Shown in pieces: positions 32,602-40,852 of a DNA stretch of 64,000 nucleotides. This DNA comes from Gemmatimonadota bacterium (GTDB taxonomy: Bacteria > Gemmatimonadota > Gemmatimonadetes > Gemmatimonadales > GWC2-71-9): positions 62,001-126,000 of the forward strand of contig JADKJZ010000001.1 of assembly GCA_016720805.1 (NCBI GenBank), read 5' to 3'. The position numbers and the translations under genes were made by a program. The stretch's first letter is position 1, and every line of letters starts with the position of its first letter. The notes under the pieces are model-generated. The model was not told the DNA's origin. It did no database searches and saw only the letters and a list, made by a program, of their open reading frames with translations.

Positions 32602-33453
32602 ATGCTCCCCGCTTTCCTCGCCGCAGGGCTCGTCCTGGCATCCACCGCGCCAGCACCGCCGGCGATGCGCGCGTTTCCCAGCTACGTGCTGGTGCGCGGC
32701 GGCGAACTCAAGGCGCCGGTCGTGGTCCACCACGACAAGGTGCGACTGCGCGGCTTGCGGGGCGACATCAGCTACAGCCCGCTCGCCACGGTGATGGCGC
32801 TTGACGACATCTTCCTCCCGGCGCCGGGTCACCCTGCGCTGGTCATCTATGAGGTGGCCGAGTACTGGATGTCGGCCGTCGACAGCACCGGCCGCCCGAC
32901 GAGTCCGCCACGCTGGGACGCCGCGACGCAGTACTCCCGACTTCATGTCCTGACGAACGGGGATGTGCTCTGGGAGGCCCTGCCGGGCCAGTTTCAGGGG
33001 GCGCGGACCTCATTCCAACCACTCACGCTGCCGGCCATCGAAGCGCTCGCAGCCGCCGGTGTGCCGTTCCCGCCCGTGGTCCGACGCTTCAACCCCTCGG
33101 CATCGGCCAGCGCGGTTGCCGGCTGTTACACCACCACGAAGGCGTGGCAATTCGGGGGTGGAGAACCAGGCGCCGGGCTTCCGTCGCGCGTCGTGCTCGA
33201 GACGACGCCGACGAGTGCCGCCAACGAATGGACGCTGCGTGTGCCGCAGGCCACGGGAAGCGCGCGTGGCAGTTGGCACTTCGGCCGTGCTGACATGGTG
33301 GTCCTCAACCTCCCGGTCGGCATGGGGGGGCGTACGGCACATCTCCTGACAACCACGCGCGACACGCTGCGCGGCATGGTCGAGACGGCCGCGTCGACGC
33401 CCATCGACGTCGCGGGTGACGGACTCCGGATGTCGCGGACCCGCTGCGAGTGA
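32602..33453 (+). CDS. Exported protein of unknown function
   Basis: The 283-residue product has a signal peptide (LPAFLAAGLVLASTAPAPP) and a beta-rich mature part with one cysteine pair candidate (AGCYTTT near residue 174 and RTRCE at the end). No family is recognised. ATG 32602 follows GAGG at a good distance. The 3' end abuts a poly-G/poly-C block. Confidence 0.62.
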   Translation: MLPAFLAAGLVLASTAPAPPAMRAFPSYVLVRGGELKAPVVVHHDKVRLRGLRGDISYSPLATVMALDDIFLPAPGHPALVIYEVAEYWMSAVDSTGRPTSPPRWDAATQYSRLHVLTNGDVLWEALPGQFQGARTSFQPLTLPAIEALAAAGVPFPPVVRRFNPSASASAVAGCYTTTKAWQFGGGEPGAGLPSRVVLETTPTSAANEWTLRVPQATGSARGSWHFGRADMVVLNLPVGMGGRTAHLLTTTRDTLRGMVETAASTPIDVAGDGLRMSRTRCE

Positions 33454-33470
33454 GCGCGACGCCCTCCGCC

Positions 33471-33555
33471 GGGGGGGGGGGGGCGGGGGCCGGGGGGGTG
33501 TGGGCGGGGGCCCCCCCCCGCCCCCCCCCCCCCTTCTCCCTCCCCCCCCCCCCCC
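33471..33555. repeat. Poly-G/poly-C low-complexity block
   Basis: Runs of 13, 5, 7 and 5 G are followed by runs of 9, 14 and 15 C, broken by a few T, so the block can fold as one long G:C hairpin flanked by CCGCC-type and GGCGG-type arms. It lies between convergent stop codons, where a terminator would be expected. The runs are unlike the rest of the window and may be a sequencing or assembly artefact over a strong hairpin, or a genuine slippage-prone tract. Confidence 0.8.
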
Positions 33556-33603
33556 GCGGCGGCATCGTGCCGCGGCGCGTCGCACTGAGCGAACCTCGCG
33601 GCG

Positions 33604-34816
33604 CTACGGCGTCGCGAGGAACTTCAGCATCATCGACGACGACTGATACTCCACCACCCGCTTGAGCTCGCTGCCATCGGGGTTGAGGATGATCATCGTC
33701 GGGTAGCCGCTGGTCTTGAATCGGGCGACCAGCGGCTTCTCCAAGTCGACGTCGATCTTCACGCCGAGATACTCAGCGTTCAGCTTGGCGGCGACCTCGG
33801 CGTCGGTCCAGATCCACTCATCCATGGTATGGCAGGGGCCGCACCAGGTGGCCTCGAAGTCGAGGAAGAGCTTCTTCCCCGACGTCTTGGCCTGCGCGAG
33901 TGCCGCGTCGAGGCCGGCCGACCCATGGGCCCAGGCAAATGCCACCGTGGTGCGCGGGCGCGGCCGCTCCTCACGCAGTTGGTCGTCCGGCGCGCGGTCC
34001 TGCGCGCTGGTGACCGGCTTGTCGATCACGGCGAAGTCGACGCTCCGCCCGTCGGGGGAGAAGCGGCGGAACTCGAGCACCAGTTCCTTGCCACTCGTCG
34101 GCAGGAACATCAGTCGGTTCGTCCCACGCGCCTCGGCGATGCTCAGCACTGCTTGCTCCGCCTTTGGAAGAGACGCCGCCAGCACGCTCCAGGTGTCCTT
34201 GGCGTCGAAGATGGCATTGTTGTCGCTGTCCATCGCCGCGACCAGCGCGGGGACACCGTTCACCGTCACTGTGCCGCCGCGCCACGAGCCGGTCGAGAAG
34301 CGGATCACCTCGGGCGTCTCGGCGGAATCGTTGCGCACGACCCAGAAATTCACAAAGTACGGCTCGGTCACCTTGGCCGAGTACCGCACTGGGAGCTCGA
34401 CCTTGTTGAACGAGGTCCACCACGCCCGCGTCTTGGCATTCTGCGCCGGGGTGCCCGGCGAGCGGCGCGCCGTCATCGGCGAAGTTGCCGTTGCGGTTCC
34501 GGTCGATCCACAGCTGCACCAGGTCGGTCGGGAATTCCTTGCTCGCCGTCGCGAGCACCGGCACCCAGCCCGCCTTGGTCGGGCCGAGCTGCATCAGTCC
34601 GCGCTTGGCAGGGCGCACCGCGCCTGCCGGAAGCTTGACGGTGCGCGGCACTGCGGTGAGCGCGACCTGCATCCCCTTCGGCGAGAAGTTCGGCTTCGGC
34701 TGCCCGTCCACGGGCGCGTGATAGTCGAGCGGGACATGGACGAGTTGTTCTGGGGCCGACACCGCCTGCGCGCCGAGCGCAGCGGGCAGGAGCGTGATGA
34801 GGGCGAGCAGGCGCAT
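33604..34816 (-). pseudogene. Exported thioredoxin-fold protein, split by a one-base frameshift
   Basis: Two overlapping frames form one protein of about 403 residues. The first frame starts at ATG 34816 with a signal peptide (MRLLALITLLPAALGAQA) and runs to a calcium-loop-like motif (DRNRNGNFADDGAPLAG). The second, entered near 34455, continues TPAQNAKTRAWWTSFNKVEL through a beta domain to a thioredoxin domain with active site CGPC (DFEATWCGPCHTMDEW) and TSGYPTMIIL. Removing one base from the CCC at 34454-34456 joins them seamlessly. The gene is 44 bases downstream of the dsbD-like gene and likely its redox partner. Whether the indel is real or a sequencing error cannot be told here. Confidence 0.8.
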
Positions 34817-34860
34817 CAGGCGGGTCTCCAGGCCGGCAACTGGCCGGTGCAGGGGGTGGA

Positions 34861-36813
34861 TCAGCGAACGGCGAGCGGGGCGACGCCGCGCAGGAAGGTG
34901 AGGTACTCCTCGCTGCTGCGGGTCATCCCGAGAAACTGCGCCTGCGGCGTGCCGAGCGTGTCCATGATGGCGTAGTACGGTAGCGCCACGGTGCCGAAGA
35001 GGTCGAGCTCGAGTTGCTGCTGCTTGCGGTAGAGATCGCCCTGACCGTCGGTGTAGAGCCGCACGCGGACGAAGCGTTCCAGTTCGGCGGAGATCTCCGG
35101 CCGTGGGAACATGTTGGCTTCCATCCATCGGCAATTCGTGCAGGTGTAGCCGGTGAAGTCCACGAGCACGCGCTTCTGCTCGCGCTTCGCCTGGGCCAGT
35201 GCGGCGGGGAGGTCATTCACCATCCAGGGCAGTTCACCCTCGACGGTCGCGGTGCCGCTCGTGACGGCGCCTTCGGGCGGTGGCAGGAACGACTCGAGCT
35301 CGCCGAGCCGCGTGCCGCCGACGCCCCGGCCGAGCCACACGGCCACCGCAATGCAGCTCACCGCCACCAGTTGCTGCACCATCGCGATGCGCGGGCGGGG
35401 CCGCGTGACGACGCCGAAGAGCCACGCCGCGGCGGCCAGCGCGACGAGGACCCAGACCACCAGCACCACGTCGCGCGTGAAGATGCCCCACTGCCACACC
35501 ATGTCGGCGTTGGCGAGGAACTTCATCGCCGTCGCGACCTCGAGGAAGCCCATCATCACCTTGACGCGCTGCAGCCAGGCCCCCGATCGCGGGAGCTTGG
35601 CCACGGCGCGCGGCATCAGCGCCAGCAGGAAGAATGGCAGCGCGAAGACGGCGGAGAAGACCAGCAGGCCGAGCAGCGGCCAGCGCCAATTGCCCTGGGC
35701 CGCCATCACCAGCAGCGTGCCCACGAGCGGTGCCGTGCAGGTGAACGACGTCAGCGTGAACGTCAGCCCCATCGCGAGGATGCCGGCGGTCTCGCCGCCG
35801 CGCTTCCCATCCGACGCCGCGTTGAGCTTGGTGAGCAGCGCGCTCGGCAGCGTCACCTGCCACACCCCGAAGAGATTCAGCGCAAAGGCCAGGAAGAGGC
35901 CGGTGACGAGGAGGTTCACCCACGGGTTCGCGGCGAAGCGGTTGATGCCGCCGGCGCCAACCAGGATGGCGATCGCCATGCCGAGGATCGTGAAGGTCGC
36001 GATGATGCCGAGCGCATAGGTGAAGGCGTTGCGCGCCGCCGAGTGGCCCGAGGTCTCGCTGGTGCGCGTGAAGTACGACACCGTGATCGGGATCATCGGG
36101 AAGACGCAGGGCGTCAGCAGCGACAGGGCGCCCATGACCGCAGCGAGCCAGAGGAAGAGTGGCAGCGACTGGCCACTCGTGCTGCCACCTGGAAGCATGC
36201 CGGTGTTCGGGGCGGCGACGGGCGCGGCGGTTACCGTGCTCGGCGGCGTGACGGTCGGCGTCGGCGTCGGCGCTGCCGGCGGCACGATCGGCGCGATGGG
36301 CGCGGCCATCACGGCGCCGGGCGCCGCGGCCGTCACTTCGAATGACGCCTCGACGATGTCGGACGTCGGGGGCAGACAGTAGCGATCGGTGCAGGTCTGA
36401 TAGGCGACCTGCAGCGCGAGCTTGGCGCGCCCGGGCGCGAGCGCCGTCACCGGCACCGTGAACGTGGCGGAGTCGGTGTAGGTCTCGGTCAGGATGCCGA
36501 AGTTCTTGTCCTCGGCGATGTCGGGCTCGGGGGAGCGGATTGAACCGGTGATCGCGATCGTGGCGCCTGCCGCGGTCGTGATCGTGGTCGGGACCGGTCC
36601 GCCGGGGCCCTGGGTGATCGAATAGAGGTGCCATCCCTGCGGGATCGTCGCCCGCAACGCGAGCTTGACCACGGCACCCTGCGTGATGCGCGCCGGCGGG
36701 CGCACCACCACCCAGCTGATCGGATGTTCCTGGGCCGCAAGCGGCGCGACGATCAGGGCCGTGAGGGCGAGGACGGTACGGAGGCGCGAGGAAACCAGGC
36801 GCAGGATCGGCAC
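34861..36813 (-). CDS. dsbD: DsbD-type thiol:disulfide interchange protein
   Basis: The product is about 650 residues with the three DsbD parts. After a signal peptide (ending PLAAQ, residue 28) comes the periplasmic alpha domain with a cysteine pair (Cys141, Cys146; QTCTDRYCLPP). A Pro/Thr/Ala linker follows, then eight membrane helices with the two conserved cysteines (LLTPCVFPMIPITV and SFTCTAPLVG). The C-terminal gamma domain has the thioredoxin motif GYTCTNCRW near residue 560. It passes electrons from cytoplasmic thioredoxin to the periplasm. The start is uncertain: GTG 36813 is used; GTG 36834 and TTG 36840 are alternatives. The frameshifted thioredoxin-fold gene lies downstream. Confidence 0.9.
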   Translation of the reverse strand: MPILRLVSSRLRTVLALTALIVAPLAAQEHPISWVVVRPPARITQGAVVKLALRATIPQGWHLYSITQGPGGPVPTTITTAAGATIAITGSIRSPEPDIAEDKNFGILTETYTDSATFTVPVTALAPGRAKLALQVAYQTCTDRYCLPPTSDIVEASFEVTAAAPGAVMAAPIAPIVPPAAPTPTPTVTPPSTVTAAPVAAPNTGMLPGGSTSGQSLPLFLWLAAVMGALSLLTPCVFPMIPITVSYFTRTSETSGHSAARNAFTYALGIIATFTILGMAIAILVGAGGINRFAANPWVNLLVTGLFLAFALNLFGVWQVTLPSALLTKLNAASDGKRGGETAGILAMGLTFTLTSFTCTAPLVGTLLVMAAQGNWRWPLLGLLVFSAVFALPFFLLALMPRAVAKLPRSGAWLQRVKVMMGFLEVATAMKFLANADMVWQWGIFTRDVVLVVWVLVALAAAAWLFGVVTRPRPRIAMVQQLVAVSCIAVAVWLGRGVGGTRLGELESFLPPPEGAVTSGTATVEGELPWMVNDLPAALAQAKREQKRVLVDFTGYTCTNCRWMEANMFPRPEISAELERFVRVRLYTDGQGDLYRKQQQLELDLFGTVALPYYAIMDTLGTPQAQFLGMTRSSEEYLTFLRGVAPLAVR

Positions 36814-36967
36814 AGAGGCTGGGGTCTGGGGCACGGTCAACGATAGCCACCGAGCGGTCGCGAGGCCACCGGCAAGGACGGTCAACTTGCAGGGCCCAGA
36901 CGGCGTATCACTTGGTTGGGCGCCCCATGGCTGCCTGCCCCTCACACCAGCTTCGCCGGAGATGTCC

Positions 36968-37671
36968 GTGTCTCGCACCCGTACTGCCGCGTTCGCCGTG
37001 GCGCTGATCGCTTTCGCGGCCCCGCTTCGCGCCCAGGAGAAGCCGACCGAGGCCATGATGAAGGCGATCGCCGGCACCTGGAAGCTCGATTCGACCCGTA
37101 GCGATTCCACCCCGCCGGGGCTGGCCGCGTTGCTCAATCCGCGTCCGGCGGCTCGTCCGCAGCCGGACTCGACCACGGCTGCTGGTTCCGTTGCCGCGGG
37201 CGGTGGTGGCGGTGGTGGCGGTGGTGGTGGTGGCGGTGGTGGTCGGCGAGGTGGCGGTGGGGGTGGTGGTGGCGGAGGTGGCGGGGGCGGGGGCGGGGGT
37301 CGAGGGCTGGGAGCGCGGGCTTTTGGCGCGGCCAACGGAACGCTCGCGCCTTCGCCACCGAAGTCCGTCCGCAGCAGACCTTGGTCATCAAGGTCAGCGA
37401 CGGTACGGTCGTGACCACCGATCCGTCCGGCTTCGAGACGATCTGGCAGACCGACGGGAAGAAGCACCAGGTCGCCCAGATGGAGGGCGGCGTGATCGAG
37501 TTCCAGGGGGAATGGCAGGGGAAGGTACTGCTCCTCGAAAAGAGCATTCCCGGCGCGGGCGCCGTCGAACGTGAGTTCAAGCCGACCAAGACAGGCGATC
37601 TCGAGGTGAAGATCACCTTGAACCTCGGGAAGAAGGTGGAGCAGAAGCTGGTGTACCGCCGGCAGCCGTGA
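36968..37671 (+). pseudogene. Exported Gly-rich protein, reading frame shifted in a glycine tract
   Basis: The 5' part encodes a signal peptide (SRTRTAAFAVALIAFAAPLR) and a conserved-looking start (AMMKAIAGTWKLDSTRSDST), then a glycine run of about 35 residues. The same frame then gives unlikely sequence and stops at 37414. The +2 frame carries the natural continuation (NARAFATEVRPQQTLVIKVS) to a stop at 37671 (QKLVYRRQP). The shift must lie within the GGN tract at 37198-37325. GGAG stands 6 bases before GTG 36968 and touches ATG 36962, so GTG is preferred. Function unknown; exported. Confidence 0.65.
37198..37300 (+). repeat. GGT/GGC simple repeat encoding polyglycine
   Basis: About 100 bases of GGT, GGC and GGG triplets with one CGGCGA interruption. 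It encodes polyglycine in the exported protein and is the place where that gene changes frame. Such tracts can gain or lose bases in replication or in sequencing. Confidence 0.85.
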
Positions 37672-37674
37672 AGC

Positions 37675-37781
37675 GTGAACGGTGAACGGTGAACGGTGAA
37701 CGGCGTAAGGGGTGAGGAGTGAGGGGCAACAGCCCCCGGACCCCTCACCCCTCACCATTTCCCACCGTTCACCGTTCACCC
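37675..37781. repeat. Direct GTGAACG repeats forming a large imperfect inverted repeat
   Basis: Three GTGAACG units followed by GGGGTGAGGAGTGAGGGG face a mirror arm of CCCCTCACCCCTCACC and CCGTTCACCGTTCAC. The arms flank about 14 bases. The structure lies between the frameshifted exported-protein gene and the regulator of the hydroxyproline operon and could act as a terminator for the former. Confidence 0.75.
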
Positions 37782-37805
37782 TTGCCACCTCCCGGATGAC
37801 GGGAT

Positions 37806-37817
37806 ATTGTATACAAT
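37806..37817. promoter_or_regulatory. Palindromic operator ATTGTATACAAT at the regulator start
   Basis: A perfect 12-base palindrome contains TTGTATACAA, which fits the TNGTNNNACNA sites of FadR/FCD-type GntR regulators. It ends one base before the ATG of the regulator gene and overlaps a possible -10 box (TATTGT). Binding here would block the promoter of the whole hydroxyproline operon, so autoregulation is likely. Confidence 0.75.
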
Positions 37818-37818
37818 C

Positions 37819-38487
37819 ATGTCCATCCCCCGCCGCACCCTGACCGATGCCACCGCCGACGCCCTCCGCGAACGGATCCTCGACGGGGTCTATCCGGCCG
37901 GGACGCCGCTCCGGCAGGCCGCCCTGGCGGCCGAGCTCGGGGTGAGCCGGATTCCGCTGCGGGAAGGGCTGCTCCGGTTGGAGGCCGAGGGGCTGGTGAC
38001 GCTCTCGGCGCATCGTGGTGCCGTCGTCGCCTCACTCCCCGCCGGTGAAGTGGCGGAACTCTTCGAGGTGCGCGCCCTGCTGGAGGCCGATCTGACTCGG
38101 CGCGCCGTACCCCACCTGACCTCGGCTGACGACGCGTTGCTGCGGCATCACGCCGTCGCCTTTGAGCAGGCCGTGGCGAGTGCCGACACCGCGGCCTGGG
38201 GCGAGGCCAACCGTGCCTTCCATCTGGCGCTCTACGCGCCGGCCGGTCGCCCCCGGACGATCGAGATCATCCATCGTCTGCACGCGCAGTGTGATCGCTA
38301 CCTCCGATTGCAGCTGGTGCTCACCCGAGGCACCGCGCGCGCCGTGCGCGAACATCGTGCAATTCTCGCCGCCGCGCGCGCCCGCGACACGGTGCGCACC
38401 GTTCGCCTCGTGCGCGATCACATTCTCGGCGCCGGCGCCGCGCTCACCGACGCGCTCGCCCGTCACCGCCATGCGGAGTCCTCCTGA
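37819..38487 (+). CDS. GntR-family (FCD domain) transcriptional regulator of hydroxyproline operon
   Basis: The 222-residue product has an N-terminal winged helix (about 8-72: DALRERILDGVYPAGTPLRQ, LAAELGVSRIPLREGLLRLE) and an all-helical FCD ligand domain (FEVRALLEADLTRRA, WGEANRAFHLALYAPAGRP, VREHRAILAAARARD) with the histidines that bind a metal in this family. It should sense an intermediate of the pathway and control the operon it heads. The ATG lies one base after a palindromic operator and its stop overlaps the next ATG by one base (TGATG). Confidence 0.88.
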   Translation: MSIPRRTLTDATADALRERILDGVYPAGTPLRQAALAAELGVSRIPLREGLLRLEAEGLVTLSAHRGAVVASLPAGEVAELFEVRALLEADLTRRAVPHLTSADDALLRHHAVAFEQAVASADTAAWGEANRAFHLALYAPAGRPRTIEIIHRLHAQCDRYLRLQLVLTRGTARAVREHRAILAAARARDTVRTVRLVRDHILGAGAALTDALARHRHAESS

Positions 38488-39926
38488 TGTCTGATCTCAC
38501 CCCGCGCTTCGTCGCCGGCCAGTTCCACGCGCAGGCCGGCACCGCCGTCCGTGAGCAGTTGAATCCCTCCGACACGCGCGACGTGGCGAGCCGCTTCGTG
38601 CCGACTTCCACGGCGGAAGTCGCCGAGGCAGTGGGCGCGGCGGCGGCCGCTGCTCCCGGATGGCGCGCCACCACGGGCCCGGCCCGTGCGGATCGGCTCT
38701 ACGCCTGGGGCGAGGCGATTGCCGCACGCGCCGAGGCGCTGGCGCAGGCAATCACCCGCGAGGTCGGCAAGCCGATCGGCGAGGCGCGCGGCGAAGTGGG
38801 GCGCGCCGTGGTGATCTGCCGCTACTACGCCGGCGAGGCAGTCCGCGAGAGCGGCGAGGTGATCCCGTCGCAGGCCGCGGATGCGCTGCAGTTCACCGTG
38901 CGCGATCCGCTCGGTCCGGTGGCGTTGATCACCCCATGGAATTTCCCGCTGGCCATTCCGCTCTGGAAGGCGGCCCCGGCGATCGCCTTCGGCAACCCCG
39001 TCCTCCTCAAGCCGTCCGAGTACGCCAGCGGCGTCGCGCACGCGCTCGCCGAGACGGCGCTGGCGGCGGGACTGCCGGCCGGCGTCTTCAATGTGTTGCC
39101 GGGCGACGGCGTCACCGGCGAGGCGCTGCTGCGGCAGGATGGCGTCCGCGGCATCTCGTTCACGGGGTCGGCCGCGGTCGGGGCGCGCGTCGCCGCGATC
39201 GGCGCCGAGCGCAATGTGCGGACGCAAACCGAGATGGGTGGCAAGAACGTCGTGATCGTCGCCGCCGACGGCGACCTCGACCGCGCCGCGCTGCTCACCG
39301 CCGCCGGCGCGATGCGCTACGCCGGTCAGAAGTGCACCGCGACCTCGCGCGTGATCGTCGACCGTCGCGTCGTGGAGCCGTTCCTCGAGAAGCTGCGCAT
39401 GGCGATGGCGGCGCTCCCGCTCGGCCCCGCAACGGACGTGGCGTGCGCGATCGGCCCGATGATCACCGCCGCGGCGCGCGATCGCGTACTCGCCGCACTC
39501 GCGGCGGACCCGGCCGAGGTGCTGGCCGGTGGCACGCTACCGGACGAGGCAGCGTACACCCACGGCAATTGGTTCGCACCACGCATTGTGCGCTTTGAGG
39601 GGACCGAGCATCCGCTCGCGCAACGCGAACTCTTCGGCCCCGTCCTGGGCCTGCTGGTCGCCGATGATCTCGAGCACGCCCTCGTGATGGCCAATGCCAC
39701 GCCCTACGGCCTCTCGGCGTCGCTCTTCACGCGCGACCTCGGCAGCGCGATGCAGTACCTCCGCCGCATTGAAGTCGGCCTCGTTCGCGTCAACGGCGAT
39801 ACCACCGGTGTCGATCCGCACGCCCCGTTCGGTGGCCTCAAGGGGTCGTCGTCGGGGAGCAGGGAGCAGGGCCGCGCCGCGCGGGACTTCTACACCGAAA
39901 TCCGCACCATTCAGATTCACGCCTGA
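38487..39926 (+). CDS. Aldehyde dehydrogenase, probable 2-oxoglutarate semialdehyde dehydrogenase
   Basis: The 479-residue product is an NAD(P)-dependent aldehyde dehydrogenase: PWNFPLAIPLWKAAPAIAFG, the cofactor lysine in LKPSEYA, SFTGSAAVG, the base Glu249 (TEMGGKN) and nucleophile Cys283 (GQKCTATSR). Its place beside a DapA-like deaminase and a hydroxyproline epimerase points to oxidation of 2-oxoglutarate semialdehyde (2,5-dioxovalerate) to 2-oxoglutarate, the last step of hydroxyproline breakdown. It is cytoplasmic. The start overlaps the regulator stop. Confidence 0.9.
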   Translation: MSDLTPRFVAGQFHAQAGTAVREQLNPSDTRDVASRFVPTSTAEVAEAVGAAAAAAPGWRATTGPARADRLYAWGEAIAARAEALAQAITREVGKPIGEARGEVGRAVVICRYYAGEAVRESGEVIPSQAADALQFTVRDPLGPVALITPWNFPLAIPLWKAAPAIAFGNPVLLKPSEYASGVAHALAETALAAGLPAGVFNVLPGDGVTGEALLRQDGVRGISFTGSAAVGARVAAIGAERNVRTQTEMGGKNVVIVAADGDLDRAALLTAAGAMRYAGQKCTATSRVIVDRRVVEPFLEKLRMAMAALPLGPATDVACAIGPMITAAARDRVLAALAADPAEVLAGGTLPDEAAYTHGNWFAPRIVRFEGTEHPLAQRELFGPVLGLLVADDLEHALVMANATPYGLSASLFTRDLGSAMQYLRRIEVGLVRVNGDTTGVDPHAPFGGLKGSSSGSREQGRAARDFYTEIRTIQIHA

Positions 39927-39937
39927 GAGGAACCACC

Positions 39938-40852
39938 ATGTCGTCGATGACCGCCCAGCAGTGGCACGGAGTCTTCCCCGCGATCACCACCCCGTTCGGA
40001 CCGGACGGCAAGGTTGACCACGGCTTCCTCAGCGGCCATGCGCGCCGCCTCATCGCTTCCGGCTGCCGCGGAATCGTGGCGCTCGGTTCGCTCGGCGAAG
40101 GGGCGACGCTGACCTTCGACGAGAAGGTCGAAGTACTCCGGACGCTGGTGGCCTCGGTCGGCGATCGGGTCCCCGTCGTGGCCGGCATCTCCTCGCTGAG
40201 CACCGAGGAGGCCGTTGCGCTCGCGCGTGCGGCCGCCGGCGCCGGCTGCAATGGCCTGATGGTGCTGCCGCCGTATGTCTATCAGGGCGACTGGCCCGAG
40301 ATGCGTGCCCATGTCTCGGCGATCATCACGGCGACCCCGCTCTCCTGCATGCTCTACAACAATCCGATCGCCTACGGCACGGACTTCATTCCGGAGCATG
40401 TCCGCCAGCTCTGCGAACACGCCAATCTGCACGCCATCAAGGACTCGAGTGGGGATGTGCGGCGCATTACGGCCCTCCGCGCGTTGCTCGGCGATCGCCT
40501 GGCGCTCTTCGTCGGACTCGATGATGCCCTGCTCGAAGGCGTCGCCGCGGGGGCGCGCGGCTGGGTCGCCGGCCTGGTCAACGCCCTCCCCGACGAGTCG
40601 GTGCTGCTCTTCGAACACGCCGCCGCCGGACGGGTGGCCGAGGCGCGGAAGCTGTATGATTGGTTCCTCCCGCTCCTCCGGATGGACACCGTGCCGAAGT
40701 TCGTGCAGTTGATCAAGCTGGTCCAGCAGGAAGTCGGTCTCGGCGACGAGCGGGTGCGCGCGCCGCGTCGCGTGGTCGAGGGGGCCGAGCGCGAGATGGC
40801 GATGGCCGTGATCGGGCAGGCGCTCGGCAGCCGGCCGGTGGCCGCGTCATGA
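39938..40852 (+). CDS. DapA-family 1-pyrroline-4-hydroxy-2-carboxylate deaminase (probable)
   Basis: The 304-residue product is a DHDPS/NAL-family aldolase-fold enzyme: GVFPAITTPFGPDGKVDHG, the phosphate-like loop GSLGEGATL, Tyr140 (MLYNNP) and the Schiff-base Lys168 (HAIKDSSGD). In the hydroxyproline pathway this family deaminates pyrroline-4-hydroxy-2-carboxylate to 2-oxoglutarate semialdehyde; the neighbours support that function over lysine biosynthesis. GAGG precedes the ATG. The stop overlaps the epimerase start (ATGA). Confidence 0.88.
   Translation: MSSMTAQQWHGVFPAITTPFGPDGKVDHGFLSGHARRLIASGCRGIVALGSLGEGATLTFDEKVEVLRTLVASVGDRVPVVAGISSLSTEEAVALARAAAGAGCNGLMVLPPYVYQGDWPEMRAHVSAIITATPLSCMLYNNPIAYGTDFIPEHVRQLCEHANLHAIKDSSGDVRRITALRALLGDRLALFVGLDDALLEGVAAGARGWVAGLVNALPDESVLLFEHAAAGRVAEARKLYDWFLPLLRMDTVPKFVQLIKLVQQEVGLGDERVRAPRRVVEGAEREMAMAVIGQALGSRPVAAS

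Noticed and set aside
39938..40852. dapA for lysine biosynthesis
   Set aside because: The fold family is the same, but its place within a hydroxyproline operon makes the pyrroline deaminase role far more likely.
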